Shown: one piece after another, positions 1 to 8,200 of the stretch
Layout: the number at the start of each line of letters is the position of its first letter
Position numbering within the stretch: position 1 is the stretch's first letter
Source: Planctomycetota bacterium
GTDB taxonomy: Bacteria > JAJVIF01 > JAPKYR01
Direction: 5' to 3'
NCBI GenBank assembly: GCA_030673355.1
Contig: DAOVJF010000093.1
Span: 1 to 8,598 of the forward strand
Length of the DNA stretch: 8,598 nucleotides
Made by a program: the position numbers and the translations under genes
The notes under the pieces: generated by a model
The model's database searches: none
Told to the model about the DNA's origin: nothing
What the model saw: the letters and a program-made list of their open reading frames with translations, nothing else

Positions 1-19
1 ACGGTCGTGGTCCTGTTAA

Positions 20-1546
20 TTAATCCACCGACTGGCAGATTTCCCGTGCAGCTTCAATCGATGCGGTGAAATCAAAGCCAACGCCCCATTCACCGGAATG
101 GCATTTTGCACATAAGTTAGCCTGGATCGGCGCCACCATTGGGTCTGATCGTTGATTTTCGGCAAGTTGCTCCGGTGTCCAGGTTTCAAGTAGATTAATG
201 TAGTTGAGATGCGCTGTGCCATTCTGGTGGCACCCCTCACACCCGACATTCCAGTGAGTCTCGGGGATGAATTCATAGGTCATCAGCCGCGGTTTACGGT
301 GGTAACCGTTGGCATGGCATTCGGTACAGGTACGGTCGTCCAGGCTGCCAGCGTCCTCGATGGTCCGGTACGAATTGAAGTGACCATGGTCGGCCCATGC
401 TTCGATATAACCCGGATGACACTCAATACAACCATCAATTCCAAGGCTTCTGCGCGTAACCTGGCCTGTCAGTTCATCCACCAGAACATCGATATCATAC
501 TCGTGTGCAATCCCAGCTAACCGGGGATCGTCCTCATAGGACTGGTTAAGGGTGAAATTCGAGAAGGTATAGTCGAATGGTTTGCCATCGGAATCCAGCC
601 AGATATCAATCCTGACCATTGATTTCCCCTGCGTTGAGGCCTTGGGAACTACAAGCGGAACGGGTAAAGGGGTGAATAATGATTCGCTCTCGTCAATTGG
701 TACTTCCTGGTCCTGGTCAGCTACGTCGGCGGGATAGTATGCGGGATTTGCGGGATTTAATGTTGCATTTGGCGATGCGGGCATTGGCATATGGTTCGTG
801 ACGACCCGGGTCGCGATAACAATGTCCGCACCCTCAAACACGGATTCAATATTTACATCTTCCGGGAAACTGGCAGCGTCGGTTGCAGCAATTACCAAAT
901 CGACATTCATCTCACTGAGTTCGGCTATAGTTTCCCGGATCGCGGTTTCATACCCCTCGATTAAGATACCTGATTGATCCGTATTAACCTGCATGTCCTG
1001 GATAGTTACCCCGACAAGAGCCACCTGGAACCCATCAAGATCGATAATTTTATAATCCGGGAACGCGTTCTCCGCGGTATTTTCGCTATCATCGGGATTT
1101 TGAATGTTTAGATTGCACGAGGACCATGGAATATCATACAGGTCTCTGTAGCCGATCAGGCTGTCATGCCCAGTCCGGAGATCCTGGTGCCCTACATTGA
1201 CGAAATCATAAGCCAGTACCTGATAGGCCTGGAAAATATAATCGTTTTTTTTCATCATGATCTCAACTGTGCTGCCTTGAGTTACATTACCGGTGTCGAT
1301 ATTCAGCACCGGCCAGTCGACCTCTTCGTGGATCCGACTGAAAGCGGTGCCGCGTCGGAGCATGCCGCCCTGAGGTATGGAACATCCACACGGCGTAAAA
1401 CTTGAGGATGTGTTCGATGTGATCAGGAGTGTAATAGCCGATGGGATAATTACCTCTTCTTTCTGGTTAGCACTTACGATGAAGGCATAGTGCAGACCGA
1501 ATAAAATCGCGACGAGTAAAACAACAATGCTGACGGTTCTTAACAT
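20..1546 (-). CDS. Exported tetraheme c-type cytochrome with degenerate metallophosphatase-like N-terminal domain
   Basis: 508 residues. Residues 1-26 form a Sec signal peptide (hydrophobic 7-24, VSA before a likely cut at 26/27), which fits the export needed for haem c attachment. Residues ~36-330 resemble 5'-nucleotidase/UshA-like metallophosphatases of the 'EPCGC..GG..RR' subgroup: FTPCGC (50-55), GGMLRR (60-65), LNIDTGN (81-87), VNVGHQDL (117-123), ALVGVTI (176-182), GADIVIATR (239-247). Canonical metal ligands appear substituted, so catalysis is doubtful. Residues ~370-490 carry four haem c motifs, CIECH (373), CTECH (407), CEGCH (436) and CAKCH (479), in a cytochrome c554-like pattern, with candidate distal ligands H387, H389, H416, H431 and H446. 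The likely role is periplasmic or surface electron transfer; partner and substrate are unknown. The ATG at 1546 is preceded by GAGGGAG at 7 nt. Last gene on this strand in the window, with 188 bp before the lipoprotein remnant. Haem assignment is strong; the phosphatase-like relation rests on remembered family motifs. Confidence 0.9.
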   Translation of the reverse strand: MLRTVSIVVLLVAILFGLHYAFIVSANQKEEVIIPSAITLLITSNTSSSFTPCGCSIPQGGMLRRGTAFSRIHEEVDWPVLNIDTGNVTQGSTVEIMMKKNDYIFQAYQVLAYDFVNVGHQDLRTGHDSLIGYRDLYDIPWSSCNLNIQNPDDSENTAENAFPDYKIIDLDGFQVALVGVTIQDMQVNTDQSGILIEGYETAIRETIAELSEMNVDLVIAATDAASFPEDVNIESVFEGADIVIATRVVTNHMPMPASPNATLNPANPAYYPADVADQDQEVPIDESESLFTPLPVPLVVPKASTQGKSMVRIDIWLDSDGKPFDYTFSNFTLNQSYEDDPRLAGIAHEYDIDVLVDELTGQVTRRSLGIDGCIECHPGYIEAWADHGHFNSYRTIEDAGSLDDRTCTECHANGYHRKPRLMTYEFIPETHWNVGCEGCHQNGTAHLNYINLLETWTPEQLAENQRSDPMVAPIQANLCAKCHSGEWGVGFDFTASIEAAREICQSVD

Positions 1547-1553
1547 ACAGAAA

Positions 1554-1560
1554 CTCCCTC
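1554..1560 (-). promoter_or_regulatory. Ribosome binding site of the cytochrome gene
   Basis: On the minus strand this reads GAGGGAG and lies 7 nt before the ATG at 1546. It fixes that ATG as the start, which also places the signal peptide at the very N-terminus. Confidence 0.75.
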
Positions 1561-1594
1561 TAAGATATTGATCCGTAACGAATCGTACACCAGA

Positions 1595-1621
1595 CCGGGT
1601 GTTTCCCGGGAAGCAATTCCC
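1595..1621 (-). other. Two overlapping small hairpins at the start of the cytochrome leader
   Basis: Read on the minus strand, GGGAA-TTGC-TTCCC (1621-1608) is a 5-bp stem with a 4-nt loop, and CCGGG-AAACA-CCCGG (1609-1595) is a 5-bp stem with a 5-nt loop. They share bases 1608-1609, so both cannot be fully paired at once. If transcription starts near 1621, as the proposed -10 element implies, the mRNA would begin with this structure. A 5'-end hairpin can stabilise an mRNA, but the stems are short and may be chance. There is no U-tract, so it is not an intrinsic terminator. Confidence 0.3.
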
Positions 1622-1627
1622 CGAACC

Positions 1628-1654
1628 ATTATATTATACCGAAATTCGAGCCAA
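1628..1654 (-). promoter_or_regulatory. Candidate sigma70-type promoter for the cytochrome gene
   Basis: On the minus strand TATAAT occupies 1633-1628, with TTGGCT at 1654-1649 as a weak -35 element and a short 15-nt spacer. A second, overlapping TATAAT lies at 1638-1633. The predicted start near 1621 would give a 5' leader of about 75 nt. The site lies in the non-coding gap between the lipoprotein remnant and the cytochrome, where a promoter is expected if the cytochrome is transcribed separately. The -10 match is exact but the -35 and spacer are poor. Confidence 0.4.
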
Positions 1655-1724
1655 GAGTTGCTTACTTACATCCAGATGTGGGGATACCGGGATCGATTGT
1701 GGACTGTGTTATTGCCAGATATTC

Positions 1725-1737
1725 TGAAGTGACTTCA
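1725..1737. promoter_or_regulatory. 13-bp perfect palindrome, possible operator
   Basis: TGAAGT-G-ACTTCA is a perfect inverted repeat with one central base. It overlaps the TGA stop of the remnant reading frame and lies about 90 bp upstream of the candidate cytochrome promoter. The symmetry is real, but one 13-bp palindrome can arise by chance and no regulator gene is visible nearby. Confidence 0.25.
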
Positions 1738-1854
1738 TATCCCAGGACGAGGAGGCACGTTGGCCGGAGCACTGGGATTGGCTTTTCCCGAGCAACCAGT
1801 GATCAGGAATAAGATAAAAGATGTGTAAATCAAATTACGCATTATGTTTCTTAT
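1735..1854 (-). pseudogene. Truncated 5' end of a third LVIVD-lipoprotein paralogue (or residual 35-residue lipoprotein)
   Basis: The minus strand from 1842 reads ATG and encodes 35 residues ending at TGA (1737-1735), including FILFLITGCSGKANPSAP, almost the same lipoprotein signal and lipobox as the two large upstream genes. By hand count about 68 of 76 bases (1765-1840) match the 5' end of the 8554-5222 gene. Homology ends at about 1765, after the Ser-Ala-Pro codons. Aligned codon by codon with the 5199-1876 gene, its start position is ATA (1854-1852), and the conserved AGGTG ribosome binding site (1864-1860) is 5 nt from that ATA but 17 nt from the surviving ATG. The 21-bp gap to the preceding stop mirrors the 22-bp gap between the two intact genes. 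The simplest reading is a relic of a deleted third array member. Alternatively it is still translated as a lipoprotein of 19 mature residues, CSGKANPSAPANVPPRPGI. Confidence 0.75.
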
Positions 1855-1855
1855 C

Positions 1856-1898
1856 TCTGCACCTGTATTAAGAATTTACCAGAGATCAAACACCTGAA
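1856..1898. repeat. Array junction repeat, copy 1
   Basis: This stretch spans the last codons of the 5199-1876 gene, its stop, the short spacer and the AGGTGCAGA ribosome binding site of the remnant. It aligns, with a few substitutions and small spacing differences, to 5201-5242 at the boundary between the two intact lipoprotein genes. The duplicated unit therefore includes the intergenic junction, which supports tandem amplification of whole genes rather than insertion of a leader alone. Confidence 0.7.
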
Positions 1899-4800
1899 CG
1901 CCAGTTTCCGATGTCAGGTATAATTTGTCATGCTGAATTTCAGCAGATTGTGAATATCTTAAAATATCTACTTCACCTATTACGTGTGTGCTTTCGGGAA
2001 TTGAAAGATCCAGGATTTTGAAACCTTCTCTTTCAACCACACATGCCAGGTTACCTGCTGTGATAAAATCGTAAGGACTTTCAACGGGAAAGGAATGTAC
2101 CTGCACTGGCACCTCAGGAGAATCTAAATTGAATACTAACATCGTGTAATCCCACGAGATACTACCAATTGCATATAAGTAATTTCCGGAAATAATTGCA
2201 CGTTTGATATTTTGTCCAACGTCAATTGTATTGACAATGTGGGCTGTTTCAGGAGGGTCGATATCTACTATAATTATAGAGCCTGAACCGCTGCAATACG
2301 CATAACCATTTGATATTACCGGTCTAAATACATCTTCAACCGAATTTACCTCATAAATTTCTTCCAGCGGATCGATATCATAAATTCTCAACCAACCACT
2401 TCCGGCATAATATAAATATCCATCTGCAACTAGAATTTCACCACTATATTGGGATGAAGCTGGAACCTCAATACTCAGGATAAATACAGGATTTTCAATT
2501 GAGCTTACATCATAGATCTGTAGTTGCTGAATTGGCCATTCTAATGCAATGTAAAGAAAAAGTTGATTATTGAAATAATCGATGGATTTAATTTCGCCAT
2601 CGATATTGATTTCACTCACCGGATGTGCTGACTCCAGCGGCAATATATCAATAATCGCAATTTGACCATGGTCGTCCGATGATCCACCAGTTTCAACATA
2701 TATGTATTCCCCAGAAATTTCAATTTCGTCACAATCATCAATGAAATCGAGCTCTGCAGTGATATATGCTGAATCGGGTATTTCAGTATCCCAGACTTTA
2801 ATTGATGTACTCTCAACCATACATGCGGTACCGTTATTTCCATCGACGTTTACATGTAAGCAGTCTGATGATATTACGTCGGCTGAATGTGCTTCCTGAA
2901 TTGGATCAAAGTCAACTAAAATACAACTTGGGCCATCCCATAATCCCGCAACCCCATAGGGATCGATCCACATTCTTGTTTTCACGTCCAGTATTGATGG
3001 TTGGATTTCAATACTGTTAATCAGAATATTCTCATTAACATCCCATACAGTTAGATCCCCGAGTGGATCCTCGCCCGCAATAACTAAATAGTTATCGTAA
3101 ACATCAAGGTTCCTGGCATTAAAATCAGTTACAGCGACACACTCCGCATTTTCCGGTGATTCAATATTTATCATGTGAATCTTGCTGGTATGTTGAAGGT
3201 GTCTGTGGAAATCCACAACATATGCATAGTCCCCAATGATTGCTATATCGTTGGCTGTTCCATGAACAGTATACGATTGCCAACCTAAATCCCAATCGTA
3301 CGTCTGGTATGTATATTCGGTCATCTCATGTTCGAAAACAATATGTGCGCTTTCAGGTGGGTCTATATCGACAATTTTGACCCAACTAGTGCTCCCTGCG
3401 TAGAGGTAGCCATCCTTTACTTCAAGATCAATAAAAGGATTGGAGTTTAAATCGATAATATTTACTATATGAGCCTGTTCAGGGGGATCAATATCAATAA
3501 TCCTCAAAACATCCGAATGCTCGTCAAAAGGAATATATGCATAACCATCAGATACCGTGATGACATCGGTCACGTCATTAGAAGGGTGGCCATCACTCAG
3601 CACAATACTATTTAAAAGTACAGGGTTATTTTTGTCAGATAAATCATAAATGTGTAGAGAATCAAAGTCAGCGATAATGTATGCATAATCACCATCCATG
3701 CAAACAGCTCGCGGTGATATCTTCATCCAGTAAGGTGTTATATCCACCACGTTAAGTGGAGGGTTCAATTCAGTGATAAATATTTCCAACGGCCCATCAA
3801 GCTCATCTGTTTTCCCCTCATCATCTGTAACTCGAAATTGCACATGATACACGCCAGTTGTGTCCCATGAATGGTAAGCTTCCGGACCTGTTTCATCATA
3901 AATACCATCCAGGTCCCAGTCCCACTCATGTAAGATTATCTCTCCACCATCGGGATCATATGAAAAATAACTCCAGAAATAGACTGGTTCATTAATTGTC
4001 TGTGGATTCGGGACTGCACCGGCTACTGCAACCGGGGGGCCCTCAACCCTGACATCAATTACCTGGAATGCTTTCATGTCAATCCATGGAAAATTTGGAT
4101 TGTAATCATTGTCCTGCACCGAAATAAGGCATTTGTAAAACCCACCCGATGCGAGATTCTCATTGGACAACGCGACATGGTATCGGGCATATTCATCGGT
4201 CTCTGATTTAAATCCAGCTATCTTTTCTCCATCGAAAAGTTTGGAACATTCAATCAGAGGTGCATCGTGTGTTTCTTTTCCGCCATAGTCATAAACATCG
4301 ATCTGAAGCCACGATATCCCGCCTTCGTCTGTCATATTTTCACTGAACGGAGTTACGACAATTTTCCAGGGCTCGGGTGAATTCGCATTCGGGCCAAAAT
4401 CTTCCATCGGGTCATCGACCGGAGTTTCCACGGGGGGTGCCCAGGACGCGTCGACCGCGTAGCCGAAAACAAACGTGCCTACAGGGTATTTAATTGAGTA
4501 TGTTCGCGTGACAGAATCACCTGCTAATAACGCGTTTCGAGTGTTCGACGGGTCATCCGAAATATGCCTGATGTACCCGTTCACAAGCGCATCGGGTAAA
4601 TACTCCGATGCGAACACGCCCTGGAAATATTCCTGTATCGGCGGAGCCGGCCCGATCAGCAAGGTGTTGTAGAGCGATGTAAAACCATCCGGATTCAGGA
4701 ACTCACCATCGCCGAACCATCTGTCGGACAGCCACAGTCCCGATTCAGGAAAAAAATGGCTCCCGTTGAACATCATTATTCCCCGTACATCGAAGATCGT

Positions 4801-5199
4801 ATAGAGTGGATCGTCGTATGGGTGCGTGATTTTGAAGTCGACATTAATAATTCCCGGTTCGGGATATTCAATACCTGCAATTTCAAAACAATCCGTACAC
4901 GGGCTGACCTCGAGAAATTTCAGAATATTCAGGTGGAAAAAACCTTCCCGTAGCGGCACGATTTCATACTCGACATTCTCCGGGTCGGTTACATTCATGT
5001 AGATCAGATTGTGAAACAGGGGAAAGTGACTGCCGTTGTAATCCGAAACTTCCCTGCCAGCGGTCAGCTCAGGCGTCAACACCTGATCTCCCGGGTCAAC
5101 TTCAGTATCCGGAACACTGGGATTGCCTTTTCCCGAGCAACCTGTGATCAGGAATAAGATTAAAGCTGTGTGAATCATAAAGCGTAATGTTTTTATCAT
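1876..5199 (-). CDS. Large surface lipoprotein: N-terminal domain, Ig-like and PKD domains, 14 LVIVD-like propeller blades
   Basis: 1107 residues. Residues 1-20 are a lipoprotein signal peptide with lipobox ITG-C21, so the mature protein should be lipid-anchored, outside the inner membrane. Residues ~40-270 form a domain I cannot name, with CTDC (101-104) and THPYDDPLYTIFDVRG (125-140). Residues ~275-385 look like an Ig-type beta-sandwich, and ~388-475 are a PKD domain (SYDPDGG 413-419, EWDWDLDG 425-432, FRVTDDEG 455-462). From ~500 to the end are 14 blade repeats of the form GYAY...IVDIDPPESAHIVN, beginning near 503, 552, 597, 656, 703, 748, 789, 830, 877, 926, 964, 1005, 1049 and 1090. Such propellers usually bind proteins or glycans; no catalytic motif is visible and the ligand is unknown. 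The ATG at 5199 follows AAGGTG at 5 nt. It lies 22 bp after its paralogue's stop, so co-transcription is likely. Confidence 0.92.
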   Translation of the reverse strand: MIKTLRFMIHTALILFLITGCSGKGNPSVPDTEVDPGDQVLTPELTAGREVSDYNGSHFPLFHNLIYMNVTDPENVEYEIVPLREGFFHLNILKFLEVSPCTDCFEIAGIEYPEPGIINVDFKITHPYDDPLYTIFDVRGIMMFNGSHFFPESGLWLSDRWFGDGEFLNPDGFTSLYNTLLIGPAPPIQEYFQGVFASEYLPDALVNGYIRHISDDPSNTRNALLAGDSVTRTYSIKYPVGTFVFGYAVDASWAPPVETPVDDPMEDFGPNANSPEPWKIVVTPFSENMTDEGGISWLQIDVYDYGGKETHDAPLIECSKLFDGEKIAGFKSETDEYARYHVALSNENLASGGFYKCLISVQDNDYNPNFPWIDMKAFQVIDVRVEGPPVAVAGAVPNPQTINEPVYFWSYFSYDPDGGEIILHEWDWDLDGIYDETGPEAYHSWDTTGVYHVQFRVTDDEGKTDELDGPLEIFITELNPPLNVVDITPYWMKISPRAVCMDGDYAYIIADFDSLHIYDLSDKNNPVLLNSIVLSDGHPSNDVTDVITVSDGYAYIPFDEHSDVLRIIDIDPPEQAHIVNIIDLNSNPFIDLEVKDGYLYAGSTSWVKIVDIDPPESAHIVFEHEMTEYTYQTYDWDLGWQSYTVHGTANDIAIIGDYAYVVDFHRHLQHTSKIHMINIESPENAECVAVTDFNARNLDVYDNYLVIAGEDPLGDLTVWDVNENILINSIEIQPSILDVKTRMWIDPYGVAGLWDGPSCILVDFDPIQEAHSADVISSDCLHVNVDGNNGTACMVESTSIKVWDTEIPDSAYITAELDFIDDCDEIEISGEYIYVETGGSSDDHGQIAIIDILPLESAHPVSEINIDGEIKSIDYFNNQLFLYIALEWPIQQLQIYDVSSIENPVFILSIEVPASSQYSGEILVADGYLYYAGSGWLRIYDIDPLEEIYEVNSVEDVFRPVISNGYAYCSGSGSIIIVDIDPPETAHIVNTIDVGQNIKRAIISGNYLYAIGSISWDYTMLVFNLDSPEVPVQVHSFPVESPYDFITAGNLACVVEREGFKILDLSIPESTHVIGEVDILRYSQSAEIQHDKLYLTSETGVQVFDLW
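1879..3693 (-). repeat. Tandem blade repeats encoding the beta-propeller half
   Basis: Codons 503-1107 of the 5199-1876 gene encode 14 degenerate repeats of about 38-59 residues. Each has a GxYAYV-type strand, a (I/V)xI(V/I)D(I/V) strand and often the turn DPPE(S/T/Q)AHIV. The clearest copies are at residues 552-582, 597-625 and 964-993. The repeats are too diverged to be DNA repeats. The region is visibly richer in A+T than the 5' half of the gene. Confidence 0.75.
4765..5165. repeat. 5' homology tract shared with the upstream paralogue, copy in the 5199-1876 gene
   Basis: Codons ~13-145 match 8120-8520 very closely, including third positions. Bases 4883-4923 are identical to 8238-8278 over 41 bp, and 4883-4980 differ from the partner at about 5 of 98 positions. 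A diverged patch (about 4849-4881, residues 107-117) lies inside. Further into the genes the silent positions are largely different, so the tract is best explained by recent gene conversion or recombination between the two copies. Confidence 0.75.
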
Positions 5200-5200
5200 A

Positions 5201-5242
5201 TCTGCACCTTAAAAATAGAATTCACCACAGATCGAACACCTG
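5201..5242. repeat. Array junction repeat, copy 2
   Basis: This is the boundary between the two intact lipoprotein genes: the final VFDLW codons and TGA of the upstream gene, a short spacer, and the AAGGTG ribosome binding site of the next gene. It matches 1856-1898, where the remnant begins. Confidence 0.7.
5205..5210 (-). promoter_or_regulatory. Ribosome binding site of the second lipoprotein gene
   Basis: On the minus strand AAGGTG ends 5 nt before the ATG at 5199. The same hexamer and spacing precede the ATG at 8554, which validates both starts. Confidence 0.75.
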
Positions 5243-8200
5243 TACACCGAATTGTGTCGCAGCATATATTGTTTCCCCATCCAATTCTAAGTCAACTACA
5301 TCATGATCCGTAATCATTGTGTTAACGATGAATGGGTTTTGGGGTACTGAAACATCAACAGTAAATATTCCACTATCAGACGCAATATAAGCATAATTAC
5401 CTGAACACACAATATCATGGGCATCATCCTGCAATTCAAGGATTGATATTTGCACTGGATTTACAGGCGAGGTTGCATCGAAAATAATTAATTTTCCGGT
5501 GTTGTTATATGCGCCGTTTAATCCGGTTGCTATGATAAATAAATAATTATCCTTTATATCAATTCTATATCGACCACTATGGCTGGAAGGAAGTTCAATA
5601 GAGTTTACTAAATATGCGGATTCCGGAGGATCAACGTCAACAATTGATAAATAACTGGAGAAAGACCTCGGTGTAACATATGCATACTCACCATTGACAA
5701 TAATATTCTCAGTTCGGATGTTGTTAGAGTCAAAATCAAGGCTAATCGAATTCACAATATGGACCGACTGTGGGGGATCGATATCAATTATTGACATATC
5801 CTTCCCACCACCAGGCACGTAAGCGTACCCATCTGAAAGATATATATTACGGTCATACGTATATGGCACGGATAATGATATTATAGTTGAGGGTTGTTGG
5901 GGATTTGCTACATTTATTATACGCAAAACATCACCATATTGACCTTGACCCATAGCATAAATTAAATCATCCTGGTATTGTAATTCCCATATTCCTTCTT
6001 CAAATTGTAGTTCACCAATTTTATGTGAGTTCGTTAATGGATCAACATCGAAAATTGAAACTCCATATCGTGTTCCCAGGTATAATAATTCATCTGACTT
6101 TGCCATTGCATTTACATAGCCTGGAAAATGGAACTCACTTAAAACACTGCATGTATCAGGTGGATCAGTATCGATAATCCGGATCGAGTCATAGTTTACA
6201 TTACACGCGACACCATTCTGTCCATGGAAGAAATTGCTGACCAGATCTAATTGACAGGCAAGGTACCCTTCAAGGATAGGCTCAATATCAAAAATGTAAA
6301 CTGGTGATGTATCCCACTTAAACGCGGCAGCAACACCTGATGGATCAACTGTAATTCTGTAATCTTCACTTAAAGGTGCGTCAATGTAACCTAGATAATG
6401 AAAATTGTTATCCTGCTCCCATATTCCTATATTCCCCATTTGAATTAACACATAATTCTTATAAACATCAAGGCTGTCACCACCACCTGTCTCGTGAATA
6501 CACGTCGGATGTTCAGGGTCTGATATATCCAGTCTGTGGGTGATATCCGAGCAAATAAAACGTGCATCTTCAGCTACATATGCATAATCACCGATTATCC
6601 CTATACTTTCAGCAGTTCCAGGTAGTGTTTCCCCCATGAATTCACACCCCTCCATTCCATGATCCCAGACCTCATAAACCTGCTCAGGTGGATTTACATT
6701 GAAAACTCTCACACAAGTATCGCAACCGACATATAAATATCCCTCGTGAGCAGTAAAAGTAGTAGGGCTCATATCTATTTCCATATGGTTTACAATATAC
6801 GGCTGGTAAGCTGAACTAATATTGACTATCAAGATACGTTTATCCCAATTAGGGTACGGAGCCTTACAATATATATAAGCATAATCGTCTTCTACATATA
6901 ATATGGATCGTTCGGTAATATCGCCTGACAGCCTGTACAGAATACCAGGCAAATCAAATTTCGATAACCGCATCGGATTACCAGGCTCTGAGATATCGTA
7001 AATATTCAGGCTGCCAGGACTGGCTGTCACGTATGCAAGATTATCTACAATAAAAATTGCTTCAGGCCTGAAGTTAAACCAATCAGGTGTGATCTCAATC
7101 GGATTGGCCGGGATTCCATTACCAAAGATCGCCACGGTTAATGGGTTGTTAAGAACATCGGAATTTCCATTGTCATCAGTAACACGTAGTTGAACCTGAT
7201 AGTGTCCGCTTTCTGGCCATGCATGGTCGACTACAGGACCGGCTGAGTCGTAAGTTCCATCGTTTTCCCAGTCCCATTCATAACTGATGATATCATCACC
7301 GTCCGGATCATAAGAACCTGATCCGGAAAAATATACCGGTTGATTCACTTGCTGTATATTTGGTTCCGAATGCGCAACAGCAACCGGACGCCCTGCGACC
7401 CTGACATCAACAACCTGGAATGCCTTCATATCGATCCACGAAAAATTTGGATTGTATTCGCTGTCCTGGACCGAGATCAGGCACTTGTGATAACCACCGG
7501 GTGCAAGATTTTCATTATTGATGGACACATGATATCGTGCAAAATCTTCTGTCTCAGAGATAAATCCAGCAATTCTTTCCCCATTAAAAAGTTTTAAACA
7601 TTCAACCACTGGCGCATCGTGGGTTTCGTTTCCTCCCCGGTCATATACGTCAATCTGAAGCCACGAAGTCCCACCCTCGTATGTCATTTCTTCGCTGAAT
7701 GGAGTTACAACAATTTTCCACGGTTCAGGTGAATTGGCATTAGGTCCGAAATCGGTCATTGGGGCATCTACAGGAGTATTAATTGGTACTGCCCACGATG
7801 CATCAACTGCATAACCGAAAACGAATTCAAACGCCGGATATCTAAGAGAATATGTACGCGTGACCGAATCACCTGCAAGAAGAGCATTACGGGTATTGTT
7901 TGGATCAACCGATATATGCCTGATGTAGCCGTTTACATGTGCATCCGGTAATACATCGGTGGCAAATACACCCTGGAGATATTCCTGGATCGGAGGTGCC
8001 GGCGTCCCGATCAACCATGTGTTGTACAGCGATGTGAATCCATCCGGATTTAATAACACACCATCTCCGTACCAGGGATCCGAAACTCTCACCAATGACT
8101 CAGGAAATTTACGTCCACCTTTGAACATCATTATTCCCCGGACATCGAAGATCGTGTAAAGCGGATCGTCGTATGGGTGCGTTATTTTGAAGTCGACATT

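Larger units (their letters stand above)
1547..1734. other. Non-coding gap before the cytochrome gene
   Basis: This 188-bp gap separates the remnant's stop codon from the cytochrome start. It holds the candidate promoter, the leader hairpins and the cytochrome ribosome binding site. I see no protein homology to the upstream lipoproteins beyond about position 1765, no tRNA-like structure and no clear terminator for the lipoprotein genes. Confidence 0.5.

Noticed and set aside
1..19. Possible terminator after the cytochrome stop
   Set aside because: Only 19 bases remain in the window and they show no hairpin followed by a T-tract.
16..276. Minus-strand open frame of 86 codons in another phase
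   Set aside because: It overlaps the last part of the cytochrome gene, where the CxxCH motifs prove the other frame is the real one.
209..520. Plus-strand open frame of 103 codons
   Set aside because: It lies wholly inside the cytochrome gene on the other strand, antisense to the haem-motif region. No recognisable protein features support it.
1166..1405. Plus-strand open frame of 79 codons
   Set aside because: It is antisense to the N-terminal half of the cytochrome gene, has low-complexity composition and no recognisable domain.
1735..1854. Leader-only element as a mobile cassette or attachment site
   Set aside because: No flanking inverted or direct repeats or integrase were seen. The conserved gene junction explains it better as a truncated tandem copy.
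2616..3020. Short open frames on both strands inside the second lipoprotein gene
   Set aside because: They are all embedded in the propeller repeat region, whose frame is supported by repeated blade motifs. They arise from long A+T-rich repetitive coding.
4888..4899. CTDC (residues 101-104) in both lipoproteins as a possible haem or thioredoxin-type site
   Set aside because: The motif is followed by Phe, not His, so it is not a haem c site. No thioredoxin-like fold signature surrounds it. A structural disulfide or metal site remains possible.
4475..4953. Paired plus-strand frames also found at the matching place in the paralogue (7959-8401)
   Set aside because: They recur only because the two genes are homologous there, and they are antisense shadows of the conserved N-terminal domain.
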